A stretch of DNA of 64,000 bases from Actinacidiphila yanglinensis (GTDB taxonomy: Bacteria > Actinomycetota > Actinomycetes > Streptomycetales > Streptomycetaceae). The stretch covers positions 372,001 to 436,000 of the forward strand of contig NZ_FNVU01000003.1 in NCBI RefSeq assembly GCF_900107965.1, read 5' to 3'. Under the pieces are notes generated by a model that did not search any database, was not told the DNA's origin, and saw only the letters and a list, made by a program, of their open reading frames with translations. This document shows, in pieces, positions 54,395 to 63,709 of this stretch. Position 1 is the stretch's first letter, and each line of letters opens with the position of its first letter. The position numbers and the translations under genes were made by a program.

Positions 54395-55744
54395 ATGGCC
54401 ACCGTGACCGAGAGCGCGCACGCCGCACTGTACGCCCGGCACCAGGCGGTCCTGCCGGACTGGCTGGCCACCTACTACGCCCGGCCGATCGAGCTGACGC
54501 ACGGCGAGGGCCGGCACGTCTGGGACGCCGAGGGCAACCGCTACCTGGACTTCTTCGGCGGCATCCTCACCACGATGACCGCGCACGCCCTTCCCCAGGT
54601 GACCGCCGCCGTCGCCGAGCAGGCCGGGCGGATCCTGCACACCTCGACGCTCTACCTCAGCCGGCAGGCGGTCGAGCTGGCCGAGCGGATCGCCCAGCTG
54701 TCCGGCATCCCGGACGCACGGGTGTTCTTCACCAGTTCCGGCACCGAGGCCAACGACACCGCGCTGCTGCTGGCCACCACCCACCGCCGTTCCAACCAGG
54801 TGCTGGCGCTGCGCAACAGCTACCACGGCCGCTCCTTCACCTCCATCGGCATCACCGGCAACTCGGCCTGGTCGCCGACCAGCCTCTCCCCGCTCCAGAC
54901 CCTCTACGTGCACGGCGGGGTGCGCACCCGCGGGCCGTACGCGCACCTGACGGACGCGGAGTTCACCGCCGCGTGCGTGGCGGACCTGGAGGACCTGCTG
55001 GGGCAGGCGAACGGGACCGTCGCGGCGCTGATCGCCGAACCGGTGCAGGGCGTCGGCGGGTTCACCTCCGGGCCGGACGGCCTGCTGGCGGCGTTCAAGC
55101 GGGTCCTGGACCGGCACGGCATCCTGTGGATCACCGACGAGGTGCAGACCGGATGGGGCCGTACCGGCGACCACTTCTGGGGCTGGCAGGCGCACGGCGA
55201 GGCCGGCCCGCCGGACATCCTCACCTTCGCCAAGGGCATCGGCAACGGCATGTCCATGGGCGGTGTGGTGGCCCGTGCCGAGGTGATGAACTGCCTGGAC
55301 GCGAACTCCATCTCCACCTTCGGCGGCAGCCCGATCACCACCGCGGGCGCGCTGGCCAACCTCGCGTACCTGCTCGACCACGACCTGCAGGGAAACGCCC
55401 GCCGGGTCGGCGGCCTGCTGAAATCGCGGCTGGACGCGGTCGCCGCCCGCAGCGGGATCGTCCGCGAGGTGCGCGGCCGGGGCCTGATGCTCGGGGTGGA
55501 GCTGGTCGAGCCCGGCACCGACACCCCGTCACCGGCCGCGGCCTCGCTCGTCCTGGAGGCCGCACGCGAGCACAGCCTGCTGATCGGCAAGGGCGGCCGG
55601 GCGGGCAACGCGCTGCGGATCGCGCCGCCGTTGACGCTCACCGTCGCCGAGGCGGAGGAGGGCGCCGACGCGCTGCGCGCCGCCCTGGAGGACGCGCAGG
55701 CCGAACTGGAGAAGTCCGGGACGCGGAAGGGGGAGACGCGATGA
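54395..55744 (+). CDS. Class-III omega-aminotransferase (beta-alanine type)
   Basis: 449 residues. A PLP-dependent fold-type I enzyme with the PLP lysine in TFAKGIGNGMSMGG (about 279), the phosphate cup TSSGTEANDTALLLAT, ITDEVQTGWGRTGDHFWG, and a full-length C-terminal domain. In this context it would convert beta-alanine or beta-aminoisobutyrate, made by the preceding enzyme, to the semialdehyde with pyruvate or oxoglutarate as acceptor. Its stop overlaps the dihydropyrimidinase ATG. Confidence 0.9.
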   Translation: MATVTESAHAALYARHQAVLPDWLATYYARPIELTHGEGRHVWDAEGNRYLDFFGGILTTMTAHALPQVTAAVAEQAGRILHTSTLYLSRQAVELAERIAQLSGIPDARVFFTSSGTEANDTALLLATTHRRSNQVLALRNSYHGRSFTSIGITGNSAWSPTSLSPLQTLYVHGGVRTRGPYAHLTDAEFTAACVADLEDLLGQANGTVAALIAEPVQGVGGFTSGPDGLLAAFKRVLDRHGILWITDEVQTGWGRTGDHFWGWQAHGEAGPPDILTFAKGIGNGMSMGGVVARAEVMNCLDANSISTFGGSPITTAGALANLAYLLDHDLQGNARRVGGLLKSRLDAVAARSGIVREVRGRGLMLGVELVEPGTDTPSPAAASLVLEAAREHSLLIGKGGRAGNALRIAPPLTLTVAEAEEGADALRAALEDAQAELEKSGTRKGETR

Positions 55745-57141
55745 CCCGCACGCTGATCCGGGGCGGCCTGGTGATCACCGCCGCCGACGAGGTCCACGCC
55801 GACGTGCTGATCGAGGGCGGCCGGATCGCCGCGCTCGCGGCCCGCGAGAGCGACACCGCGGCCGGCTGGACCGCCGACACCGTCATCGACGCCACCGACC
55901 GCTACGTCATCCCCGGCGGCGTCGACGCGCACACCCACATGGAGATGCCGTTCGGCGGCACCGTCGCCTCCGACACCTTCGAGACCGGCACCCGCGCCGC
56001 CGCCTGGGGCGGCACCACCACCATCGTCGACTTCGCCATCCAGCAGATGGGCGGGAGCCTGCGGGCCGGGCTGGACGCCTGGCACGCCAAGGCCGACGCG
56101 CGGTGCGCGATCGACTACGCCTTCCACATGATCGTCGCCGACGTCAACGAGCCGGTGCTCAAGGAGATGGACATCCTCGTCGAGGAGGGGGTGACCAGCT
56201 TCAAGCTCTTCATGGCCTACCCCGGCGTCTTCTACAGCGACGACGGCAGGATCCTGCGGGCGATGCAGCGCGCCTCGGCCAACGGCGGACTGATCATGAC
56301 GCACGCCGAGAACGGCATCGCCATCGACGTGCTGGTGCAGCAGGCTCTCGCCGCGGGGAAGACCGACCCGCGCTACCACGGCGAGGTCCGGCACGCCCTG
56401 CTGGAGGCGGAGGCGACCCACCGGGCGATCCAGCTCGCCCGGGTCGCGGGCGCGCCGCTGTACGTGGTGCACGTCTCCGCGCAGCAGGCCGTGGCCGAGC
56501 TGATCACGGCCCGCGACCAGGGCCTGCCGGTCTTCGGCGAGACCTGCCCGCAGTACCTGTTCCTGTCCACCGACAACCTCGCCGAGCCGGGCTTCGAGGG
56601 CAGCAAGTACGTGTGCAGCACCCCGCTGCGGCCGCGCGAGCACCAGGCCGCGCTGTGGCAGGGCCTGCGCACCGACGACCTCCAGGTGGTCTCCACCGAC
56701 CACTGCCCGTTCTGCTTCACCGGGCAGAAGGACATCGGCGTCGGCGACTTCTCCAAGATCCCCAACGGCCTGCCCGGGGTGGAGAACCGGATGGACCTGC
56801 TGCACCAGGCCGTCCTGGACGGCCACCTCACCCGCCGCCGCTGGATCGAGATCGCCTGCGCCACCCCGGCCCGGATGTTCGGGCTCTACCCGCGCAAGGG
56901 CACCCTCGCCCCGGGCGCCGACGCGGACGTGGTGGTCTACGACCCGCACGCCGAGCAGGTGCTCTCCGCGCAGACCCACCACATGAACGTCGACTACAGC
57001 GCGTACGAGGGCCGCCGGATCACCGGGCGGGCCCAGACCGTGCTCTCCCGCGGGGTGCCGGTGATCCAGGACGGCGCGTACGTCGGCAGGGCCGGGCACG
57101 GGCAGTACGTGCCGCGCGGCACCTGCCAGTTCCTCGGCTGA
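55741..57141 (+). CDS. hydA: Dihydropyrimidinase / D-hydantoinase
   Basis: 466 residues, full length. Opens the dihydrouracil/dihydrothymine or hydantoin ring. Metal ligands are His64 and His66 (VDAHTHMEMP), the carboxylated lysine is Lys155 (TSFKLFMAYPG), then MTHAENG, YVVHVSAQQA, GETCPQYLFLS and STDHCPFCF. Coupled by ATGA to the aminotransferase. No dihydropyrimidine dehydrogenase (PydA/B) gene is in the window, so the first reductive step is encoded elsewhere or the natural substrates are hydantoins. Confidence 0.94.
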   Translation: MTRTLIRGGLVITAADEVHADVLIEGGRIAALAARESDTAAGWTADTVIDATDRYVIPGGVDAHTHMEMPFGGTVASDTFETGTRAAAWGGTTTIVDFAIQQMGGSLRAGLDAWHAKADARCAIDYAFHMIVADVNEPVLKEMDILVEEGVTSFKLFMAYPGVFYSDDGRILRAMQRASANGGLIMTHAENGIAIDVLVQQALAAGKTDPRYHGEVRHALLEAEATHRAIQLARVAGAPLYVVHVSAQQAVAELITARDQGLPVFGETCPQYLFLSTDNLAEPGFEGSKYVCSTPLRPREHQAALWQGLRTDDLQVVSTDHCPFCFTGQKDIGVGDFSKIPNGLPGVENRMDLLHQAVLDGHLTRRRWIEIACATPARMFGLYPRKGTLAPGADADVVVYDPHAEQVLSAQTHHMNVDYSAYEGRRITGRAQTVLSRGVPVIQDGAYVGRAGHGQYVPRGTCQFLG

Positions 57142-57237
57142 CCCGCGCGCCGCCCCACCCGTGATCCGCCGCCCACCGTGACCTCCCACCCATGATCCGC
57201 CCTGAACGAGCGCCCCCGTTGAAGGAGTGATGCCGCC

Positions 57238-58248
57238 ATGGACTTCGGCCTCGTCCTGCAGACCGACCCGCCCGCCTCCGACGTCGTCGGGCTGATGCGC
57301 CGCGCCGAGGCCAACGGCTTCAGCCACGGCTGGACCTTCGACTCCGCCGTGCTGTGGCAGGAGCCGTTCGTCATCCACAGCCGCATCCTCGACCACACCG
57401 ACCACCTCACCGTCGGCACCATGGTCACCAACCCCGGCACCCGCACCTGGGAGGTGACCGCCTCCACCTTCGCCACCCTCAACTCGATGTACGGCAACCG
57501 CACCGTGTGCGGCATCGGCCGCGGCGACTCCGCGATGCGGGTGGCGGGCCGCCCGCCCAACACCCTCGCCCGCCTCGGCGAGGCGATCGGCGTCATCCGC
57601 GACCTGGCCGAGGGCCGCGAGGCCACCGTCGACGGCACCGCGCTGCGGCTGCCGTGGGTGGAGGACGGGCGGCTGCCGGTGTGGATGGCCGCCTACGGCC
57701 CGAAGGCCCTGGCCATGGCGGGGGAGCAGGCCGACGGCTTCATCCTGCAACTCGCCGACGTCTACCTGACCGAGCAGATGGTCAAGGCGGTGCGCGCCGC
57801 CGCCGAGCGGGCCGGCCGCGACCCGGCCGCGGTCACCGTCTGCGTGGCCGCGCCCGCGTACGTCACGGACGGCTCGGCCGAGGGCCTCGCGCACGCCCGA
57901 GAGCAGTGCCGCTGGTTCGGCGGCATGGTCGGCAACCACGTCGCCGACCTCGTCGCCCGGTACGGCGAGCACTCCGCCCTGGTGCCCGACGAGTTGACCG
58001 CCTACGTCAAGCAGCGGCGCGGCTACGACTACGCGCACCACGGCCGGGCCGGCAACCCCGACACCGCCTTCGTGCCCGACGACATCGTGGACCGCTTCTG
58101 CCTGATCGGCCCGCCCCAGGCCCACCTGGACAAGCTGGCGGCGCTGCGCGCCCTCGGCGTCGACCAGTTCGCCCTCTACGCCATGCACGACGCCAAGGAG
58201 GCCGTCGTGGACGCCTACGGAAAAGACATCATTCCCGCGCTGAGGTGA
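57238..58248 (+). CDS. LLM-class flavin/F420-dependent oxidoreductase (TIGR03842-like)
   Basis: 336 residues, a luciferase-like monooxygenase barrel. GLVLQTDPPASDVVGLMRRAEANGF opens the fold, then GTMVTNPGTRTWEVTASTFATLN, VCGIGRGDSAMRVAGRPP and PVWMAAYGPKALAMAGEQADGFIL. This subgroup occurs repeatedly in hydantoin/pyrimidine loci and probably uses F420 in actinobacteria. Its exact reaction is not established; reducing a pyrimidine or oxidising a ring-opened product are both possible. AAGGAG lies upstream of the ATG, 97 bp after hydA. Confidence 0.82.
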   Translation: MDFGLVLQTDPPASDVVGLMRRAEANGFSHGWTFDSAVLWQEPFVIHSRILDHTDHLTVGTMVTNPGTRTWEVTASTFATLNSMYGNRTVCGIGRGDSAMRVAGRPPNTLARLGEAIGVIRDLAEGREATVDGTALRLPWVEDGRLPVWMAAYGPKALAMAGEQADGFILQLADVYLTEQMVKAVRAAAERAGRDPAAVTVCVAAPAYVTDGSAEGLAHAREQCRWFGGMVGNHVADLVARYGEHSALVPDELTAYVKQRRGYDYAHHGRAGNPDTAFVPDDIVDRFCLIGPPQAHLDKLAALRALGVDQFALYAMHDAKEAVVDAYGKDIIPALR

Positions 58249-58270
58249 ACCGCACCGAGATGAGGTCCTC

Positions 58271-59785
58271 ATGGCCATAGCCGAGACCGCGGGCGACCGC
58301 GTCGATCTCCCCGCCGGGGCGGCCCCGCCCGCCGGCACCTACGCCAACCCCGACCTGCTGCCCGTCCCCGTCGCCCGGCGCACCTGGACCACCTACAACT
58401 TCGCCGCCCTGTGGGTCGGCATGGCCCACAACGTCACCTCCTGGACGCTCGCGTCCGGCCTGGTCGCCCTCGGCATGGACTGGAAGCAGGCCGTGCTCAC
58501 CATCGCGCTGGCCAACGTCATCGTCCTGGCCCCGATGCTGCTGGTCGGGCACGCCGGGCCGAAGTACGGCATACCGTTCCCGGTGCTGGCGCGCGCGGCG
58601 TTCGGGCTGCGCGGGGCCAACCTGCCGGCCGTGGTGCGCGCGGCGGTGGCCTGCGCGTGGTTCGGCATCCAGACCTGGATCGGCGGCCAGGGCATCTTCG
58701 TGCTGCTCGACCGGGTCATGCCCGGGAACTGGGCCGGCGCGGCGAGGATCGGCGCCTACCCATGGCCGCTGTGGCTGTGCTTCGGGCTGTTCTGGCTGCT
58801 CGAACTGGCCATCATCGCCCGCGGCATGGAGACGCTGCGCCGCTTCGAGAACTGGGCAGCGCCCTTCGTCCTGGTCGGCGCGGTGGCCCTGCTGGTGTGG
58901 ATGTCGGTGAAGGCCGGCGGCTTCGGGCCGCTGCTCGACCAGCCCTCCCGTCTCGGCTGGGGCCACCACTTCTGGAAGGTCTTCTTCCCCGCCCTGATGG
59001 GCATGATCGGCTACTGGTCGACCCTCTCGCTCAACATCCCCGACTTCACCCGGTTCGGAGCCGGCCAGCGGGCCCAGACCCGCGGCCAGGCGCTCGGCCT
59101 GCCCACCACGATGACCGCGTTCGCCCTGCTGTCGGTGCTGGTCACCTCCGGTGCCCAGGCGGTCTACGGCGGCGGCGACGCCACGCTGTGGGACCCGGTC
59201 GCGCTCAGCGCCAGGAGCAGCAGCGACCTGGGGCTGCTCTACGCGCTGGTCACGGTGCTGATCGCCACCCTGTCGGTCAACCTCGCGGCCAACGTGGTCT
59301 CCCCGGCGTACGACCTGTCCCATCTCGCGCCGCGGTTCATCACCTTCCGCACCGGCGCGCTGATCACCGGCGTGGTCGGCGTGGTCATCTTCCCCTGGAA
59401 GCTGATCTCCAGCCCGGAGATCTACATCTACACCTGGCTCGGCGTCGTCGGCGGGGTGCTCGGCACGGTGGCCGGCGTCCTCATCGCCGACTACTGGGTG
59501 ATCCGCCGCACCACCCTGCACCTGGGCGAGTTGTACGACCCGGCCGGCCGCTACTGGTACGACGGCGGCTGGAACTGGCGGGCCGTGGCGGCGTTCGTGG
59601 TCGGCGGGCTGCTCGCGGTGGGCGGCTCCTCCTCGGCAGCGGGCGAGGGCCCCTTTCCACGGCACGGCCTGATCCCCTTCCTCGAACCGCTCGCCGACTA
59701 CGGGTGGGCGGTGGGCCTGGCGGCCGCGTTCGTCGTCTACCTCACGCTGATGAGGATCGCCCGACCGAGGGAGGCGGCCGTCTGA
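58271..59785 (+). CDS. NCS1-family nucleobase/hydantoin permease
   Basis: 504 residues with twelve predicted helices. An NCS1 start ([31 protein letters not shown]) holds the sodium- and substrate-site residues, followed by [25 protein letters not shown] and [10 protein letters not shown]. It resembles Mhp1/FurD-type symporters for hydantoins, allantoin or uracil. It lies 22 bp after the LLM gene and thus supplies the substrate for the operon. Confidence 0.92.
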   Translation: MAIAETAGDRVDLPAGAAPPAGTYANPDLLPVPVARRTWTTYNFAALWVGMAHNVTSWTLASGLVALGMDWKQAVLTIALANVIVLAPMLLVGHAGPKYGIPFPVLARAAFGLRGANLPAVVRAAVACAWFGIQTWIGGQGIFVLLDRVMPGNWAGAARIGAYPWPLWLCFGLFWLLELAIIARGMETLRRFENWAAPFVLVGAVALLVWMSVKAGGFGPLLDQPSRLGWGHHFWKVFFPALMGMIGYWSTLSLNIPDFTRFGAGQRAQTRGQALGLPTTMTAFALLSVLVTSGAQAVYGGGDATLWDPVALSARSSSDLGLLYALVTVLIATLSVNLAANVVSPAYDLSHLAPRFITFRTGALITGVVGVVIFPWKLISSPEIYIYTWLGVVGGVLGTVAGVLIADYWVIRRTTLHLGELYDPAGRYWYDGGWNWRAVAAFVVGGLLAVGGSSSAAGEGPFPRHGLIPFLEPLADYGWAVGLAAAFVVYLTLMRIARPREAAV

Positions 59786-59797
59786 TTGGATGGCGGC

Positions 59798-60697
59798 ATG
59801 GGCGACGAGGCAGGCGTGGCGGGGCTCGACGCGGCGGACCAGGTGTCCGACGCGCTCATGGCCACCGTGGAGGAGACGATCAGGGACGTCGTCGCGGCGG
59901 AGGTCGTGCCGCGCTGGCGCCGGCTGGCCGACGCCGACATCGTCGAGAAGCACGGTCCGCACGACCTGGTCACCACCGCCGACCGGCGCGCGGAGGAGGC
60001 CCTGACCGAGCGGCTGCCCGCCCTGCTGCCCGGGTCGGTCGTCGTCGGCGAGGAGGCGGTGGCCGCCGACCCGTCGCTGCTCCAACTGCTGCTCGGCGAC
60101 GCCCCGGTGTGGGTGATCGACCCGGTCGACGGCACCTCCGCGTTCGTCCGCGGCGACCCCGGCTTCTCCACGCTGGTCAGCCTCGTCGTCGGCGGCCGGC
60201 CGGTGGCCTCCTGGACGTACGCCCCGCAGCTGGGCATGTTCGCCACGGCCCGGCGCGGCAAGGGCGCCTACCTCGACGGCGAGCGGCTGCACACCGCGCG
60301 GGGCCGCGAGCCGCTGCGGCTGTGGATCTCCAACCCGGTCTTCCGCGACGAGGAGGAGCGCGCCGCGCTCGTCCGGCTGGAGGCCGCCGGCGTGGAGACG
60401 GTGCCGTGCGTCACCAGCGCGGGACTGGCCTACCTGGAGGTGGCCCGCGGCCTCGCCGACGGGGTGGCCTTCTTCTGGGAGGCGCCCTGGGACCACTCCG
60501 CGGGCCTGCTGCTGGTCTCGGAGGCGGGCGGAGCGAGCCTGACGCCCGCGGGGGAGCCGTTCCGTGTGGCCGGGGGCAACCGGCTGCCGTTCACGGTGAC
60601 GAGGGACGCGGCGACCGCCGAGCGGGTGGTGCGCACCCTGGGAGTGGGCTTCGCGGAAGGCGCGAAGACCCCCGGTCAGGAAGGCGGCGCGCGGTGA
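59798..60697 (+). CDS. Inositol-monophosphatase-family phosphatase
   Basis: 299 residues from ATG 59798; a TTG at 59786 directly after the permease stop is also possible. FIG-superfamily motifs are [12 protein letters not shown] (GEE at 84-86), [23 protein letters not shown] (108-130) and [15 protein letters not shown] (about 231). They bind two or three Mg ions and hydrolyse a phosphomonoester. Related actinobacterial enzymes include histidinol phosphatases and inositol or sugar phosphatases. No sequence mark assigns the substrate. It overlaps the FAD oxidoreductase start (GTGA). Confidence 0.85.
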   Translation: MGDEAGVAGLDAADQVSDALMATVEETIRDVVAAEVVPRWRRLADADIVEKHGPHDLVTTADRRAEEALTERLPALLPGSVVVGEEAVAADPSLLQLLLGDAPVWVIDPVDGTSAFVRGDPGFSTLVSLVVGGRPVASWTYAPQLGMFATARRGKGAYLDGERLHTARGREPLRLWISNPVFRDEEERAALVRLEAAGVETVPCVTSAGLAYLEVARGLADGVAFFWEAPWDHSAGLLLVSEAGGASLTPAGEPFRVAGGNRLPFTVTRDAATAERVVRTLGVGFAEGAKTPGQEGGAR

Positions 60698-62127
60698 GCC
60701 GGGCGGTCGTGGCCGACGCGGTCGTGGTCGGCGCCGGGCCGAACGGTCTGACGGCCGCGGTCGAACTCGCCCGCGCGGGACTGTCCGTCCAGGTCTACGA
60801 GGCGGCCGGCACCGTCGGCGGCGGCGCCCGCACCGAGGAACTGACGCTGCCCGGGTTCCGCCACGACCCCTGCTCGGCGGTGCACCCCTTCGGCATCGGC
60901 TCGCCCGCGTTCGGCGCGCTGCCCCTGGCCCGGCACGGCCTGGAGTGGCTCCAGCCGGAGGTGCCGATGGCGCACCCGTTCCCGGACGGCACCGCGGCCG
61001 TGCTGGGCCGCACCGTCGGCCAGACCGCCGCCTCGCTCGGTCCGCGCGACGCCCCCGTCTACCGCCGGCTGATGGCCCCGTACGTCGGCCACTGGGAGAG
61101 CATGGCCGCCGACTTCTTCCGGCCGCCGTGGGCCGGGCTGCCCCAGGACCCGTACCGTTTCGCCCGGTTCGGGCTCGCCGGGCTGCCGCCGGTCGCGCTG
61201 CTGGCCCTCAGGTTCCGCGGTGCCAAGGCCCGCGGGATGCTCGCCGGCCTGGCCGGGCACGCCATCACCCGCCTCACCGGGCCACTGACCGGCGCGATGG
61301 CGATGATGTTCGCGCTCGCCGGTCACGAGCGCGGCTGGCCGGTCGCCCGTGGTGGCTCGCAGGCGATCAGTGACGCCCTCGCCGGCCACCTCGCGGAGCT
61401 CGGCGGGTCGATCACCACCGGCGTGACCGTCCGCAAGCTGGACGAACTCCCGCCCGCCCGCGCCTACGTGTTCGACACCTCGCCCACCGCGCTGGCCCGG
61501 ATCGCCTCGCTCGGCGACGCCTACCGGGGCTATCGCTACGGCCCGTCCGTCTTCAAGATCGACTACGCGCTGGACGGCCCCGTGCCGTGGACCGCCCCGG
61601 TCGCCCGGCGGGCCGGCACCGTCCACGTCGGCCCCACCTACACCGAGATCGGCGACGCGCTGAACCGGGCCGTGGTCGGCCGCCCGCCCCAGACGCCCTT
61701 CCTCATCACCACCCAGCCCAGCGTGGTCGACCCGTCCAGGGCGCCCGAGGGCAAGCACGTCTTCTGGGCGTACGGCCATGTCCCGCGCGGCTGGCACGGG
61801 GACGCCACCGACGCCGTCGAGCGGCAGATCGAGCGCTTCGCGCCCGGTTTCCGCGACCTGGTGCTGGCCCGCGCCGTCACCGGGCCCGCCGCGCTGGCCG
61901 CCCGCAACGCCAACTATGTCGAGGGCGACATCGCCTGCGGCGCCTTCGCCGGCCTGCAGACCGTGCTGCGGCCCCGGCTCGCCGCGATCCCCTACGCCAC
62001 GCGCCGGCCCGGCGTGTTCCTGTGCTCCTCCGCGACACCGCCCGGCCCCGGTGTCCACGGCATGAGCGGCCACAACGCGGCCAAGGCGGTGCTGCGCCAC
62101 CTGCGCCGATCGGCCGCGCGGGACTGA
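60694..62127 (+). CDS. Phytoene-desaturase-like FAD oxidoreductase
   Basis: 477 residues from GTG 60694. The dinucleotide-binding [19 protein letters not shown] (11-29) and [26 protein letters not shown] match the CrtI/pyridine nucleotide-disulphide oxidoreductase domain 2-like (PYROXD2) group. The C-terminal FAD segment [28 protein letters not shown] is complete. No carotenoid genes are nearby, so a carotenoid role is unlikely. Coupling to the phosphatase suggests a shared, unknown step. Confidence 0.87.
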   Translation: MSRAVVADAVVVGAGPNGLTAAVELARAGLSVQVYEAAGTVGGGARTEELTLPGFRHDPCSAVHPFGIGSPAFGALPLARHGLEWLQPEVPMAHPFPDGTAAVLGRTVGQTAASLGPRDAPVYRRLMAPYVGHWESMAADFFRPPWAGLPQDPYRFARFGLAGLPPVALLALRFRGAKARGMLAGLAGHAITRLTGPLTGAMAMMFALAGHERGWPVARGGSQAISDALAGHLAELGGSITTGVTVRKLDELPPARAYVFDTSPTALARIASLGDAYRGYRYGPSVFKIDYALDGPVPWTAPVARRAGTVHVGPTYTEIGDALNRAVVGRPPQTPFLITTQPSVVDPSRAPEGKHVFWAYGHVPRGWHGDATDAVERQIERFAPGFRDLVLARAVTGPAALAARNANYVEGDIACGAFAGLQTVLRPRLAAIPYATRRPGVFLCSSATPPGPGVHGMSGHNAAKAVLRHLRRSAARD

Positions 62128-62159
62128 GGCGGCGTCCGGCGGCCGCCCCTGTCCCCGGA

Positions 62160-62654
62160 TCAGGAGCGGTGCACCCGGCGGTGGCTCCAGATCAGCAGCC
62201 CGAGCACGATGAGGCCGGACAGGATCAGACTGGTCCCGGTGCTCCAGCCCGCGAACGGCAGCCAGGAGAGCGCACGCGTGCCCCAGACGACGCCGGCCCC
62301 GATCAGCGCCAGGCCGGCGAGCGCGGTCCCGGCGATCCGCCAGCGCGACGCCACGCTCGCCTCGACGCCCTGCATCGCCTGGGTGCGGACCGGATCCACG
62401 AAGCGGGCCACCGCGGGCAGCGCGCGCGAGAGCAACACCAGCCCGGCCAGCACCAGCAGCAGTCCGGGCCCGGGCAGCACCAGCAGCGCCACCCCGATCA
62501 CCAGCACGACGACCCCGGCGGCTCCCAGCAAGAGGCGTTTGACCGGGTGCAGGGGCCGGGAGCGGCGTGCCGTGCCGGGGCGCCCGCCGTCGTCCGCACC
62601 GTCCGACGGTCCGGCTTCCTCCGGTTCGTCCTCTCCCGACCGCCGCGTGCTCAC
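62160..62654 (-). CDS. PGPGW/TIGR02611-type membrane protein
   Basis: 164 residues from GTG 62654. A charged N-terminal tail of about 35 residues precedes two helices joined by the LLVLPGPGLLLVLAGLVLLS signature and a second pair near the C-terminus (TALAGLALIGAGVVWG, LILSGLIVLGLLIW). This fits the actinobacterial TIGR02611 family of unknown function. It converges on the FAD oxidoreductase gene with a 32-bp gap. Confidence 0.85.
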   Translation of the reverse strand: MSTRRSGEDEPEEAGPSDGADDGGRPGTARRSRPLHPVKRLLLGAAGVVVLVIGVALLVLPGPGLLLVLAGLVLLSRALPAVARFVDPVRTQAMQGVEASVASRWRIAGTALAGLALIGAGVVWGTRALSWLPFAGWSTGTSLILSGLIVLGLLIWSHRRVHRS

Positions 62655-62727
62655 CCGCTCACGGTAACCGCGGGCCCGCCACCGGCCCGCGGCAACGCGC
62701 CCACCGGCGCGACCCGGACCGCCCCGG

Positions 62728-63555
62728 TCAGAGCTCCGACGCACCCCACGCGGTGACGGACACCTCGTCGCCCACCGCCAGCGCGCCGGGCCGGGTCACG
62801 GAGAACTTGCTGCCGAACGCGACCCCGCCCGCGGCCGCCCGGCGGTACGCCGCCAGCGTGCGCAGCGGCTCCGGCCCGGCCCGGGTTCCGCTGTGCTGGT
62901 CGACCAGCGTGACCGCACAGCGGATGGCGAGCTTGGTGTAGCCCAGTTCCGCGCTCCCGACGGCCAACCGGCGGACCAGGTCCTCCTGATGGGGCTCGTC
63001 CCACCCGTCGACGACGAGGTTGGGCCGGAACCTGCTCATGGGCAGCGGGCGGCCCCCGCCCGCCTCGATCCGCCGGTTCAGCGCGTCCAGCGAGGAGCGG
63101 GAGAGGACGTGTACGGCACTGCTGTCGGCCCAGCCGGACGTGCCGGGGGTCAACCCGTCGGTCACGCGGTCGTGTTCGGGTGGCACCCGGACCAGCCGGC
63201 TCGGTGCGCCGAGCACCTCCGACAGCCACGTGGCGGCCGCCTCGCCCTGGTCGATGCCCTGGTAGGCGGTGCCGAACAGCCGCACCTCGCCCCGCGCGGA
63301 CGCCGTGTCGACCTCGACGCGCAGGGGGTCGGCCCCCGGGGCCCGCAGCGTGAGCCGCTCCCCGTCCGCACCGATCTCGGGGCGGACGACGGCCAGCCGC
63401 GGGTCGCGCCGCTGGCTGCGGAACACCCCGTCCTTGTCGACCACCATGAAACCGCGGTCATGGGCGACTCCCGCGCCGGCCAGGAAGGCCGCGGCAGCGG
63501 GAGCGCCCGCGCATCCTTTGACGGGGTAGCAGATCAGATCGACGACGCGGGCCAC
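62728..63555 (-). CDS. MOSC domain protein (MOSC N-terminal plus MOSC)
   Basis: 275 residues from GTG 63555. The beta-barrel N-terminal domain starts VVDLICYPVKGCAGAP and includes DRGFMVVDKDG; the MOSC core has RFRPNLVVDGWDEPHQEDL and ends KFSVTRPGALAVGDEVSV. MOSC proteins relate to the molybdenum cofactor sulfurase C-terminus and mARC amidoxime-reducing enzymes. The usual Moco-ligating Cys of mARC may be the Cys at about 216 in LAIRCAVTLVD, which matches the family pattern. Probably a Moco-binding or sulfur-carrier oxidoreductase. Confidence 0.88.
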   Translation of the reverse strand: MARVVDLICYPVKGCAGAPAAAAFLAGAGVAHDRGFMVVDKDGVFRSQRRDPRLAVVRPEIGADGERLTLRAPGADPLRVEVDTASARGEVRLFGTAYQGIDQGEAAATWLSEVLGAPSRLVRVPPEHDRVTDGLTPGTSGWADSSAVHVLSRSSLDALNRRIEAGGGRPLPMSRFRPNLVVDGWDEPHQEDLVRRLAVGSAELGYTKLAIRCAVTLVDQHSGTRAGPEPLRTLAAYRRAAAGGVAFGSKFSVTRPGALAVGDEVSVTAWGASEL

Positions 63556-63627
63556 CGGGCGATCGTACTGAGCGGCACCGACAGGAGGGCACGGGCCGCC
63601 GCGCGGCAGCCTGTCGCGGAAACGGCG

Positions 63628-63679
63628 AGCGGGCCGTGCCCCGCAACCGCGACGGGGCGGTTCGGGGGCACGGCCCGCT
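63628..63679 (-). terminator. Terminator after the Gly/Tyr-tail membrane protein gene
   Basis: A perfect 15-bp stem AGCGGGCCGTGCCCC / GGGGCACGGCCCGCT encloses an inner AACCGC/GCGGTT helix, 31 bp past the stop of the gene at 63710. Confidence 0.8.
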
Positions 63680-63709
63680 GCGGGCCGGTCCGCGGATCGA
63701 ACGGAGCGA

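Noticed and set aside
54904..58338. An 1144-codon minus-strand open frame across the pyrimidine operon
   Set aside because: It is antisense to four well-supported genes, is low-complexity in composition and has no recognisable domain; long antisense frames are normal at this GC content.
60694..62127. Carotenoid phytoene desaturase
   Set aside because: Only the general FAD fold is shared; no crtE, crtB or other carotenoid genes are near.
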